Part shown: piece after piece, positions 11,282 to 22,418 of the stretch
Numbering within the stretch: position 1 is the first letter of the stretch
Layout of the letters: the number at the start of each line of letters is the position of its first letter
Assembly (NCBI GenBank): GCA_013420905.1
Contig: JAAXNY010000001.1
Coordinates: 5,518,001-5,582,000 of the forward strand
DNA length: 64,000 bases
Direction of reading: 5' to 3'
DNA from: Collybia mongolica
Taxonomy: Eukaryota; Basidiomycota; Agaricomycetes; Agaricales; Clitocybaceae
Notes under the pieces: generated by a model
Database searches by the model: none
What the model saw: the letters and a program-made list of their open reading frames with translations, nothing else
What the model was told of the DNA's origin: nothing
Position numbers and translations under genes: made by a program

Positions 11282-13115
11282 CAAGCTTATGGCCCGTGGC
11301 TACGCCACGGCACCACTACGCTCACCCATGGCTCCACCACAGAACCTTCAGCTTGCTGGGCGCTCTGCCCCCAGACCCCCTCTTAATCCCAATACTTTAT
11401 TCTGTGCTCAATCTCAATATTTTAGGTATAAGTGAGCTTTTTTGCCTATAGAAATTATAATCTATATAATATTTCTAGTCTAAAGGGACCTCTTGGTAAA
11501 CTACATTTTTGATATACCTATTATTGTCTGTAGTATTTCATATGATAGCTTTGATTCTATGTACTGATGTTGTATGTGAAATTGCAACATAAAGCTGTCC
11601 ATGTATAAATACAGGAGGTTTAAAGTCAAGTCCAACTTGGTGCAGTGATTGCCCTTGGGATTGGTTGATTGTCATACAAAATCCCAGCTGTAAAGGTAGT
11701 TGCAACCTTTTCAATTTAAAAGTTATCAGGCTGTTAGATGGTATTACTTGAATCCTTGGGATAAATTCTTTATGCCCATCATTTTGCCCCCCAATCAACC
11801 ATACTTCTACAATACAGTTGCTCATCCATGTTGTTATTCCCTTGACCCATTGCAAATACCATCAACTGGGTTCAAGTTGTGCAATGTCACTACAGGGCAC
11901 CCCACTTTCGAAGTTAGCTTAGATATAGGTAGCCCTGATACATTAATAGTATTCAGATATTCAATAGAGTATACTGCTTCAGCTCCATCAATTCCTTCAT
12001 GTGCAATAGAATCTGCACTGTGGAATACCTTAGCATCCCCAGGAAATATACCCAGTACTTCTTCATTGAGAGGGTCAACATCATCATATCTTGAAGAAAG
12101 GATAGCTCTCTCATAATAAAATGTATTAGGTTTTAGGACAGAGTTTCCAATGTCAGGATATATTGTGTCAAATAGACCCTACAGTATTCTCAGCACAGTG
12201 GAAGTGGTCATGATCAGGTAAGGTGATATTTCCATTATCATCTTTAAGCTTCCCATAGCCAACTTCAATTTGCCATTTGGCAAAGTTGATTTGATCATCA
12301 GTAATACCATTTAAGCACATATTTTTCTTTACTTTAAGTATCTGAAGTTCATCCCACAGTGGGGAGTGCATGAGACAGGCATCCACAGTCTATATATGTG
12401 GACCCTTAGGAATAATGCATGGAGTTTGACTATCAAATACCACAATTAGCCCACCAAAGGCTCTATTATCCCTTCTAATATCCTGGAACAGCCAGTTAAT
12501 TGCATCAAAGACATAACAATGCTGTTCAATATTGTGTAATCATTTTCTACCACATTTGTAAATTGTCACACATCTATAGTGAGAAGTTAGTTGTTATTGC
12601 TCTAATTTAATAGAGATCAGCTTTAATTAAAGTCCTTGGAATCAATGTTTTTACCTATGATATTTTCTCTTGACCACGTATTGCTATTTCTCTTGATTAT
12701 TTGCACTGGATTCTAATTGTTTTAAATATAGGCTTAGAGAGAGAGGAATTTTTTCAAAATGTGAGGTATCAGGTTTTAGGGTGTCTGTATGCTGTTGAGT
12801 TAAGGATAAACAGACAATATTTGTTGGTTTAGTCCGCTTTAGAGGTCATGTGATGTTGGTGTCATCTGTGTTGCAGAACAGGTGATCATGTTTTGTTTGG
12901 AGGCAGGTGACTTGAGCTGGTTTGAACAGGTGACTTTGAACTGATTTGAGCAGGTGACAATGCATGTGACCCACCACAACTTTTCCCGCTTTGTCATCCT
13001 TAGTCAGCACTCTACTTAAAAGACAACTTTTCGTCGCTTTGTCAGACTTAGTCAGCGCTTAGTCAGGATTAGTCACAATCAATTCACACGGCCGTAGTAC
13101 TTTAATATAGACAGA
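11282..13115 (-). mobile_element. Helitron unit 1 with Pif1-type helicase remnant
   Basis: Minus-strand element starting TCTGTCTATATTAAAG (13115) and ending with the hairpin CCGTGGC-GTA-GCCACGG, then GCCATAAGCTTG (11282). Fragments of the RepHel helicase C-terminus are readable at 11538-11855 and 12168-12386: a WMSNCIVEVWLIGG block, LGFCMTINQSQGQSLHQVGL (helicase motif) and FIHGQLYVAISHTTSV. Reading frames are interrupted and no Rep (HUH nuclease) domain fits in 1.8 kb, so this is a non-autonomous, decayed copy. Confidence 0.75.
11538..12386 (-). pseudogene. Helitron Pif1-like helicase C-terminal fragment (unit 1)
   Basis: The 11855-11538 frame carries the Pif1/RecD-like C-terminal motif around TINQSQGQ and the final HGQLYVA block that ends Helitron helicases. 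The part upstream on the minus strand (12386-12168) matches the preceding region seen intact in unit 2. Stops and frameshifts separate the pieces. The family's complete RepHel is over 1,000 aa, so only the last 200-300 residues survive. Confidence 0.75.
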
Positions 13116-15126
13116 CAAGCTTATGGCCCGTGGCTACGCCACGGCACTGCTACACTCACCCATGGCTCTACCACGTAACCTTCAGCTTGCTGGGGGCTCT
13201 GCCCCCAGACCCCCATCTTAGTCTCAATACTTTATTCTATGTTCAATTTCAATATTTTGGATGTAGGCTTTTTTCCCTATTCAAATCATAATCCATATAA
13301 TACTTCTACTCCAAAGGAACATCTTTACTGTTAAAGTGACCCTATTGTCTACAGTATTTGGTATCATAGCTTTGATTCCATGTACCAATATTACCTGTGA
13401 AATCACAATATAAAACTGCCCATGTATAACTACAGGAGATCTAAAGTCAAGTCCAACTTGGTGTAATCAGTGCCCTTGATATTGGTTAATTGTCATACAG
13501 AATCCCAGCTATAAAAGCAGTTGTGACCATGCCAATTTAAAAGCTATCAGGCTATTAGATGGCATCATTTGGAATCTTGAGATAATTTCTTTATGCCTAT
13601 CATTTTGCCTCCCAATTAACCATACTTCTACAATATGGTTGCTTGTCCATGTTATTATTTCCCTTGACCCATTATAAAGACTATCAACTGTGTTCAAATT
13701 GTGCAATATCATTACATGGCACCCCACTTTTTAAGTTAGCTTACATAGATAGAGGTAGCCCTGATGCATTGATAACATTCAGATATTCAACAGGGTATAT
13801 TGCTTCAGCTCCATCAATTCCTTCATATGCAATACAATCTGCACTGTGGTACATCTTGCCATCTCCAGGAAACATATCCAGTACTTTTTTATTGAAAGAG
13901 TCAACATCACCATTTCTGGCAGAAAGAATAGCTCTCTCAGGGTAAAATGTATCAGGTTTTAGAACAGGGTTTCCAATGTCAGGATATAATGTGTCAGTTA
14001 GAGACTCCACAGTATTCTCAGCATCATAAAAGTGGCTAGGTAAGGTGACATTTCCATTGCCATCTGTAAGCTTCCCATGGCCAATTTCAATTTGCCATTT
14101 GGAAAGTCTCATTTTATCATTAGTAACACCATATAAGTACAGATTTTTCTTTAGTTTGAGTATTTGAAGTTCATCCCCACAGTGGGGAGTGCATAAGACA
14201 GGCACCCACAGTCTGCACCATCAAATACTATAATTAGCCTACCAAAGGCTCTATCATCTCCTCTAATATTTTGGAATAGCCAGTTGACTGCATCAAAGGC
14301 AACAATGCTGTCCAATATTGTGTAGTCAATTCCTATCACATTTGCAAATTATTATGTGAAAAGTTAGTTGTTATTGCTCTAATTTGATAGGGATCAGCTC
14401 TATTCAAAATCCTTGGAATCAATGTTTCTTCTACCTATAATATTTCTCTCAACCATGTATTACTATTTCCCTTACTCATTTGCACTGGATTCCTATTGTT
14501 CTAAAGATAGGGTTAGACAGAGAGTAATTTTTTCAAAATAGAATGTATCAGATTTTAAAGCAGGCTTTGTAGTGTTAGAACATTTTATGTTAATTTATGG
14601 ATTAACAACCAAATTGCTCAGATAAACTCATTTCCATTTTTATCTGCATGCTTTCCATGTTCTACTTTGATTTGTAATTTTATGGGTAGTGGCACCATTT
14701 AAATACTTTTTTTTTTCCAGTTTGAGCATCTGAAATTTATGAGGCAGCTTAAGGTTAATAGGTATTGTTTGTTATTTGTTGACTTAGTCCGCTTTGGAGG
14801 TCATGTGATGTGGTGTTGCAGATCAGGTGATTAGTATGTGTCTTAGCATGTTACCTGGATAGATTTTTTTTTAAATATATAATGTATTAGTTTTTAAAGC
14901 AAGATATGTAATGTTAGAATTTATTGTGGTAATTAAGGGTGACTTAAGCAGGTGACTTGAGCAGGTGACATGGCATGTGACTTCAACAATTTTCCTGCTT
15001 TGTCATCCTTAGTCAGCACTCTACTTAAAAGACAACTTTTTTGCTGCTTTGTCAGACTTAGTCAGCGCTTAGTCAGGATTAGTCACAATCAAATTCACAC
15101 GGCCGTAGTACTTTAATATAGACAGA
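13116..15126 (-). mobile_element. Helitron unit 2 with helicase remnant
   Basis: Same ends as unit 1 (TCTGTCTATATTAAAG at 15126; hairpin and GCCATAAGCTTG at 13116) and about 2.0 kb long. It keeps the longest helicase frame (14205-13741): SKWQIEIGHGKL, then ERAILSARNGDVDSFNKKVL, then AIYPVEYLNVINASGLPL. These are typical of the helicase region of eukaryotic Helitrons. It joins units 1 and 3 without intervening bases. Confidence 0.75.
13509..14339 (-). pseudogene. Helitron helicase fragment (unit 2)
   Basis: Three minus-strand frames (14339-14151, 14205-13741, 13727-13509) cover a continuous stretch of helicase homology with frame changes between them. The second is open for 154 codons and contains the conserved ILSARN and YPVEYLN segments. 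The last covers the YNGSREIITWTSNHIVEVWL region. No ATP-binding Walker A motif is present. Confidence 0.75.
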
Positions 15127-17358
15127 CAAGCTTATGGCCCATGGCTATGCCATGGCACTGCTACACTCACCCATGGCTCCACTACATAAACTTCAGCTTG
15201 CTGGGGGCTCTGCCCCCAGGCCCCCTCTTAATTCCAATACTTTATTCTGTGCTCAATCTCAATATTTTAGATGTGGGCTTTTTCCCCCATATAATCTATA
15301 TAATATTTCTAATCTAAAAAAATGGTAAACTACATTCTTGATATACCTATTATTGTCTACAGTATTTCATATGATACCTTTGATTCAATGTACTAATGTT
15401 GCATGTGAAATTGCAACATAAAACTGTCCATATGTAAATACAGGAGATTTAAAGTCAAGTCCAACTTGGTGCAGTGATTGCCCTCAGGATTTGTTGATTG
15501 TCATACAAAATCCCAGCTATAAAGGTAGTTGCAATCTTGTCAATTTAAAAGCTATCAGGCTGTTAGATGGTATCAATTGGATCCATGGGATAAATTCTTT
15601 ATGCCCATCATTTTACCCCCCAATCAACTATACAGTACTTCTACAATACAGTTGCTCATCCATGTTGTTATTCCCCTTGACCCATTGCAAATACCATCAA
15701 CTGGGTTCAAGTTGTGCAATATCACTACAGGGCACCCCACTTTTGAAGTTAGCTTAGATATAGGTAGCCCTGATACATTGATAGTATTCAGATATTCAAT
15801 AGAGTACATTGCTTCAGCTCCATCAACTCCTTCATGTGCAATAGAATCTGCACTGTGGAATACCTTAGTATCCCCAGGAAACATACTCAGTACTTCTTCA
15901 TTGAGAGGGTCAACATCATTATATCTTGAAGAAAGGATAGCTCTCTCAGAACAAAATGTATCAGGTTTTAGGACAGGGTTTCCAATGTTAGGATATATTG
16001 TGTCAAATAGACCCTACAGTATTCTCAGCACAGTGGAAGTGGCCAGGTAAGGTGATATTTCTATTATCACCTTTAAGCTTCCCATGGCCAACTTCAATTT
16101 GCCATTTGGCAAAGTTGGTTCTATCATTAGTAACACTATTTAAGCACATGTTTTTTGTTAGTTTGAGTATCTGAAGTTCATCCCACAGTAGGGAGTGCAT
16201 GAGACAGGCATCCACAGTCTGTATATGTGGACCCTTAGGGATAATGGGTGGAGTTTGTTGGTAGTCACTATCAAATACAACAATTAGCCCACCAAAGGCT
16301 CTAATATCCCCTCTAATATTCTGGAACAGCCAGTTGATTGCATCAAAGACATAAAAATGCTGTTTAATATTGTATAATCATTTTCTACCACATTTGTAAA
16401 TTGTCATACATCTATAGAAAAAAGTTAGTTGTTATTGCTCTAATTTAATGGAGATCAGCTTTAATCAAAGTCCTTGGAATCAATGTTTTTACCTATGGTA
16501 TTTTCTCTCAACCATGTATTGCTATTTCTCTTGATCATTTGCACTGGATCCTAATTGTTTTAAATATAGGCTTAGAGAGAGGAATTTTTTCAAAATATAA
16601 TGTATCAGGTTTTAGGGTGGGCTTTGTGGTGTGAGAATATTTTATGTTAATTTATAGAACAAAATTGCTCAGATAAACTCATTTCCATTTTTATTTGCAC
16701 ACTTTCCATGTTCTACTTTGATTTGTAAATTTATGGGTAGTAGCACCCCTTAAATACCTTTTTTTTTCCAGTTTGAGCATCTGAAATTGATGAGGTAGCT
16801 TGAGGGTTAATAGATATTTTTTGTTATTTATTGACTTAGTCCGCTTTCAAGGTCATGTGACATGGTGTTGCAGAGCAGGTGATATAGCATGTGTCTTAGC
16901 ATGTTACCTGGATAGATTTTTTTTTAAAATATATAATGTATCAGGCTTTAAAATAAGGTTTGTAATGTTAGAATTTATTATGTTGATTAAGGGCTTTGCA
17001 ACAGAGTTGAGTCTTTTCAATTTTTGTCTGTATGCTGTTGAGTTAAGGATAACAGACAATATTTGTTGGTTTTTAGTCGCTTTAGAGGTCATGTGATGTT
17101 GGTGTCATCTGTGTTACAGAACAGGTGATCATGTTTTGTTTGGAGGCAGGTGACTTGAGCTGGTTTGAGCAGGTGACTTGAACTGATTTGAGCAGGTGAC
17201 AAAGCATGTGACTCACCACAACTTTTCCCGCTTTGTCATCCTTAGTCAGCACTCTACTTAAAAGACAACTTTTTACTGCTTTGTCAGACTTAGTCAGCGC
17301 TTAGTCAGGATTAGTCACAATCAAATTCACACGGCCGTAGTACTTTAATATAGACAGA
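15127..17358 (-). mobile_element. Helitron unit 3 with helicase remnant
   Basis: About 2.2 kb, starting TCTGTCTATATTAAAG at 17358 next to host DNA (CTTGTAG on the minus strand) and ending at 15127. Its 3' hairpin is CCATGGC-ATA-GCCATGG, whereas units 1-2 have CCGTGGC-GTA-GCCACGG. Helicase fragments lie at 15624-15884 and 16003-16215. It is the upstream-most unit of the array. Confidence 0.75.
15624..16215 (-). pseudogene. Helitron helicase fragment (unit 3)
   Basis: The frame at 15884-15624 contains AMYSIEYLNTINVSGLPISK followed by VGCPVVILHNLNPVDGICNG, the region before the helicase C-terminus. 16215-16003 carries the FAKWQIEVGHGKL segment. It is interrupted by stops, as in the sister units. 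Confidence 0.7.
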
Positions 17359-17547
17359 CTACAAGAAAACAGTTTGCATTGCTTCACACCCCTGCTGTTG
17401 AAGTGGGTTGTAGTAGTAATTAGTATCAAACTCAATATTTCTGCTCCTTTAGTAGTGGGTTCTGTCTCTTTACTTTTATAGCTCCAGGAGGGGCATATGA
17501 GGTGCTCTTGCAGGTTTTCTACCTGACCCTATACAGGCATGGATATC

Positions 17548-18206
17548 TGTTACGAGTCCTTATGTTTACATAAGTAACTTGTTCATCATCCTGGGTTTGC
17601 AGGGAAAATTCAGCATACCCAACAAGATCCAGTGTTGTTTTTCCCACGGTTAGTAAGTTTGAAGTGTTCCAAGAATTCATTAGAACATGATCAGTAAACA
17701 TTTTGAAGTACATCAGTAAGACTTTGTAGTCGTGGAAATATTTTTCTAACTGTGGGAATCAAAATTAGCCAATGTGTGTATTTCAAGCAAAAAAGGCAAC
17801 TGCTAACATGGGCTGCATTTAATAATATAAATTCAAGTTAATTGGTCTTTTTCTTGGGATATCTCAAGAATCAATTAATAACTGTCTACTGCATAATCAT
17901 GAGAGCTAACAGCATAGTTGACAAATGTAAGCACAATTACAAGAGGCTTCTTCCGCTTTGGGTCAAACTTTTCCCACAATACAAAACATTGCATATCTCA
18001 ACAATAACAAGACCTATGGATGCAATTTAAATTGCTACTACTAGATATGGTGAGGGGCTACCCAATGTAGATATTTATATGTATTTGTACTTGTTTGTAC
18101 ACCTTCAAACATCATGATCAAAAGCAGCTCTCTCACCACAAGCATGTTACAAATGAATATCAAGTTTGTGTATGAGTTTGCCACAGCTAGTCAAACAAAC
18201 AATACC
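17548..18206. repeat. Left arm of a large inverted repeat
   Basis: Its reverse complement matches 21683-22366 along most of its length. For example, the minus-strand frame 17713-17519 (MYFKMFTDHVLMNSWNTSNL...) is nearly the same peptide as the plus-strand frame starting at 22199. A third, shorter related copy lies at about 28040-28296. The peptide is not recognised; it may be part of an unknown transposon protein. Confidence 0.7.
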
Positions 18207-18231
18207 CACTGTGTCCCCATTGGATCATGAA

Positions 18232-18283
18232 ATTCAGCCATTTAAGTGTGGAAATATGAATTTCCACACTTAAATGGCTGAAT
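18232..18283. repeat. Perfect 24-bp palindrome with 4-base loop
   Basis: Arms 18232-18255 and 18260-18283 are exact reverse complements (ATTCAGCCATTTAAGTG... and its mirror), spaced by ATGA. It lies at the start of a tract rich in the GATGAAATTTCATC motif. Confidence 0.85.
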
Positions 18284-18618
18284 TAAAGGGGTATGAATTG
18301 TGGCTGAAATTCCACCCCACATACTTCAGCCATCCAATAGATGAAAAAAGGTATTAAATTTTCCCTCCATTAATTGGATGAAATTTCATCCTATAAAGGA
18401 GTGAAGTTGGTGGCCTGATTTTCATCCCCCATATTTCAGCCATTTATTAGAAAAAAATATATATTAAAAATCCCTTCAATTAACTACAATTAATTGGATG
18501 AAATTTCACCTTATAGAAGAGTGAATTTAGTGGCTGATTTTCATCCAAAATATGTTAGCCACCCATTAGATGAAAAAAAGTATTAAATTTTCCCCCAGTT
18601 AACTGGATGAAATTTCAT
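18284..18618. repeat. GATGAAATTTCATCC-rich repeat tract
   Basis: Irregular, degenerate reiterations of a self-complementary GATGAAATTTCATC core and related CATCC/GGATG words at roughly 60-120 bp spacing. Similar tracts occur at about 28560-28800, 61060-61400 and 63330-63840. No coding capacity. Confidence 0.5.
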
Positions 18619-18950
18619 CCTTGGTCCATACGCAATCTGTAATGTTTCCTGATTGGTTTTTTGTTCTGTCTATGTTTCTGACCGAGTATGATTTCCTCAA
18701 AGGGGTTGTCTGTATGTTGTTTTCTTCGACAAATGTTTTGTCGATAAAAATTCCTCCGGCTCTGCAATCAATAAGTCCAATTGCTTGGGTTTCGATGTTT
18801 TTCCGTTCTTCAATCACCGTAATTGGAATAGATAGAGATTGTCAATTCATTTCTCCTAATATTACAGGTGACAGCGTAATGGAATAGTTTTCGGCAGGTA
18901 CTGACGTCGATTCAGTCCGCCTCTTTAAAAACCCTCGTCCTCCATATTCT
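18599..18950 (-). pseudogene. Ty3/Gypsy retrotransposon aspartic protease fragment
   Basis: The minus-strand frame 18817-18599 reads like the retropepsin region of a Gypsy polyprotein: ETQAIGLIDCRAGGIFID then PLRKSYSVRNIDRTKNQ. The catalytic Asp-Ser/Thr-Gly triad is expected at the position of DCR, so the active site is mutated. A stop precedes it just upstream. No reverse transcriptase or integrase follows, so it is an isolated remnant with moderately preserved CpG. Confidence 0.6.
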
Positions 18951-19439
18951 TTAGAGCGCTATAGAAGAGTGATTTTAGTAGTTTATTTTCATCCCACATA
19001 TTTCAGTAAGTCCATAAATCCACACTTTTACTTGGATGCTCAGATCCAGCTTGGAACAACCCTTTATTTTGGAGAGTCAAATACAAGGCATCAAGGTTAC
19101 ATGTCATATGTATAAAGCATGCAGATTCAATATGAGCTTGTCAGTCCAAGCTGCTTGTTATAATGATGACCCCCTGCTGCCCACTCTTGGCCATTACTGG
19201 CAATGGCTGAGTATTGTTGATGGGTGCCACACCACCTATCAGTCTTGTTGTCAACCACTACCACTACATCTCCAGCTGCCCCTCCCATTACTAATGACTA
19301 CCTGCCTACATCTGCTAGTGAGCAGCTAGCATGATGGACATGGGTGGTGCAGTGGTGTATCCTTCTATGTGGTGGAATCATCACCTAGTGGGTGGGTGTG
19401 CACCCCTGGACATGCTGTCTAGACTCAGTAGTGCCAACC

Positions 19440-19720
19440 ACTCCTGTGCCCAAACCAGGTGTGTGTAAGGGGAGTGCACATGTGCCCTATATCTAGTTTC
19501 TCAGATACACTTTGCTCTATTGTATATACACCTATATGCTGCTGTATACCTTGAGACTACCTTGGTGTAATTCTATCTACCTTGTGATATGTTCTTATCC
19601 TTTTACAAATATTAGTTTACTTCTTCCTAATACTTTGTCCCTGTAATATTTGCACAGCTCTAGTAGGCTGATATAGACTTCTGGTACACCCACAGTATTT
19701 ATCCAATGTACCTATTTATA
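19440..19720 (+). repeat. LTR-like repeat, copy in plus orientation
   Basis: Starts TGTAAGGGGAGTGCACATGT and contains a TATACACCTAT... CTTGAGACTACCTTGG segment. Its reverse complement resembles 45600-45860, which ends in CTCCCCTTACAG. The TGTAAGGGG start suits a solo LTR, but termini and target duplications were not resolved. Confidence 0.4.
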
Positions 19721-19838
19721 GATTGGACTACCCAATTGTGAAACTTAAACTAATTGTTTAAATTTCAAGACAATTAATAAACAAAGAATATACCAAATAG
19801 TTAAATCACTAAGGAAGTAATATTGATACAAATGCCTA

Positions 19839-20736
19839 CTTGGGTGGAGTGGGCTAACACACTGTGTGGCAGGTACTCATTCTTTATTTCTTTTCTTAGG
19901 AGAAATAAGTCCATTCCACATTCAGGAAGTTGTAAATGACTAGAAACAATGTAGATGATAGTTTATGGAGGTCATGTGACCATGGGAGAATGTTACCAAG
20001 TAAACAAGCAATACCTGTGCACAAAACCCAATGCCATAGCTTGCCTGGTTATGGGGAAAACACAAAAACCATCAGAACTAACTTTTCCCAGGATCATGGA
20101 CACTAATAAGCATTCGGATTGTTGTCATGTATTTGGTATACTTATATGGTGGAATAGATCATGTGACATGTGCTAATAAATAGAGAAATCAATCTAATTT
20201 GTATTTCAGGTAAATATAGTAGTAGTTGTTGATTATTCCAATGTTTAGTGTAATTTCCCACAAGGGTCATGTTTGGTAAGGGTCATTGTTGTTATAAGAT
20301 GTTTGTTCACCCTTGACATAACACACAGACCTTCAAAACTAGCTGAATCTGGACATTTCTGATATTTTGCTCAAAATGGACTGTGGGAAAAATATGTTCA
20401 ACAAGGAAATTGTTGAGCCATGTTTGTACATTCTAAATATATAAAAACAAAGTTAATAGCTTTACTGGTTATGGAGAAAATCACAGAATAAATATTGAAA
20501 TGCAATGCTTTGAAATATTAGATATGCATAATTTTGATGGCATCATCAAAGGCATTATGTAAGCATCCCAAATACATGCAAATTATGTCACAATACTTTG
20601 TATTTGTGGAAAAATGCTGTAAAAAGCCACAAGAGAAGAAAAATCCCATTATGGAAATATTTTCCCACAGTGTTGAAATATGAATCAATCAATCAATCAA
20701 TTTTTTGCCCAAAACCTGGGTTGATAAAGAACTCAT
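19839..20736. repeat. 0.9-kb dispersed repeat, copy 1
   Basis: Collinear with 23649-24570 and 61409-62310. All start CTTGGGTGGAGTGGG and end near GATAAAGAACTCGTAAC, with an (AATC/AATG)n microsatellite before the end. There are no terminal inverted repeats and no coding frame. This copy is more diverged than the other two. Confidence 0.7.
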
Positions 20737-21012
20737 AATAATAGAAACAAGTTCCCATAGTATTAAAATGTATATCAGCCATTCAACATTTAACATTTGA
20801 TTTCTAGCCTTGCATCCTGGGTTAATCAAAAACTTATCAGATATGCTAAAAATAGAAATATCATCATCAAAGACAAAGTTCAAACAAATGTACATATGCC
20901 TGTTAAGTGTTTTTTGTTGTATTATCACATACTATATTTAACCATACTCATATAGCTAGCCATTGTCAAGATACATATTGAGCATTATAGATTCCAGGAG
21001 CATCCACATTGA

Positions 21013-21953
21013 CTTGTTTGGCTATGCTTATGGCCAAGTAATATATAAATGTGATATTAAAATAGATATAATAAGAGATTATAATCAAATTTGGAAAGGC
21101 AAACAATCATAAATATACATTTCCTGGTGTACCCCCTCCATAGGTCTAGGAGTAGTAGCAATTTCAGTTGTGTCTGTTAGCCTTGTATTTGCTGAGATAT
21201 GCATCATCTATATTGTGGGAATTTCATTAATATTGTTTGTTTGGCCAGATGTTGGCAAAGTAATATACAGATGATATTCATTTGTAATATGTAGTAAAAA
21301 GGTTGTTGTTGATAATGAGATTTGGAAGGGTACAAACAACTATAAACACATATAAACAAACACATCATGTATTCCTTTACAATGTCTAGTAGTAGCATGT
21401 CCATTTGCTGAGATAAGTATCATCTATATTGTGGGAATTTCTTTGATATTATTGTTTGTTTGGCCAGATGTGATGAAGTGATATACAGACAGTATTCATT
21501 TGTAATATGTAGCAAGAAAATTGTTGTTGATGGGGTTTAGAAAAATAAAAACAAATACAAACACTTACAAACATATACATGAGGTACTACTTCACCATAT
21601 CTAACACTAGCAATTTAAATTATATCCATAGGCCTTGTTGTTGTTGAGATATGCAATGATTTATATTGTGGGAAGTTTGATGGTATTGTTTGTTTGGCAA
21701 GCTGTGTGGCAAACTTGTACACAAACTTGATATTCATTTGTAACATGCTTGTGGTGAGAGAGCTGCTTTTGATCATGATGTTTGAAGGTGTACAAACAAG
21801 TACAAATGCATATAAATATCTACATTGGGTAGCCCCTCACCATATCTAGTAGTAGCAATTTAAATTGCATCCATAGGTCTTGTCATTGTTGAGATATGCA
21901 ATGTTTTGTATTGTGGGAAAAGTTTGACCCAAAGCAGAAGAAGCCTCTTGTAA
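21013..21953. repeat. 0.94-kb direct repeat, copy 1
   Basis: Collinear with 27350-28296: both run from a GCTTATGGCCAAGTAATATA segment to a GAAGCCTCTTG/CAAGCCTCTTG end. Internally it contains three degenerate subunits beginning around TTGTTTGGCCAGATG. Noncoding and CpG-poor. Confidence 0.65.
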
Positions 21954-22366
21954 TCGTGCTTACGTTTGCCAACTACACTGTTAGCTCTAACAGCGTAGTT
22001 GGCAAACGTAAGCACGATTATGCAGTGGACAGTTATTAATTAATTCTTGAGATATCCCAACATAAGACCAATTAACTGAATTTATATTATTAAATGCAGC
22101 TTATGTTAGCAGTTGCCTTTTTTGCTCGAAATCCGCGCGTCGGCTAATTTTGATTCCCACAGTTAGAAAAATATTTCCACGACTACAAAGTCTTACTGAT
22201 GTACTTCAAAAAATTTACTGATCATGTTCTAATGAAATCTCGGAACACTTCAAACTTACTAACCGTGGGAAAAACAACACTGGATCTTGTTGGGTACTCT
22301 GAATTTTCCCCGCAAACCCAGGATGATGAACGAGTTACTTATGTAAACATAAGGACTCATAACAAT
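21683..22366. repeat. Right arm of the large inverted repeat
   Basis: Inverted partner of 17548-18206. It contains at about 21955-22022 an extra near-perfect palindrome absent from the left arm. The plus-strand frame 22199-22405 encodes a Thr-Asn-rich peptide (KTTLDLVGYSEF) that I do not recognise. Confidence 0.65.
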
Positions 22367-22418
22367 GATGAATCTGATAAATTTATTCATGGGATAATGA
22401 GATGATCACAGGCAAGTC

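Larger units (their letters stand above)
10717..17545 (+). mobile_element. Helitron-like element, copy 2, split by the minus-strand Helitron array
   Basis: 10717-10946 aligns with 8282-8571, and 17359-17545 aligns with about 8572-8765. The join is interrupted by the 6.4-kb array at 10947-17358. Copy 1 supplies the unoccupied site at 8561-8580. The right end is lost where the large inverted repeat begins (about 17548). No coding potential. Confidence 0.55.
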
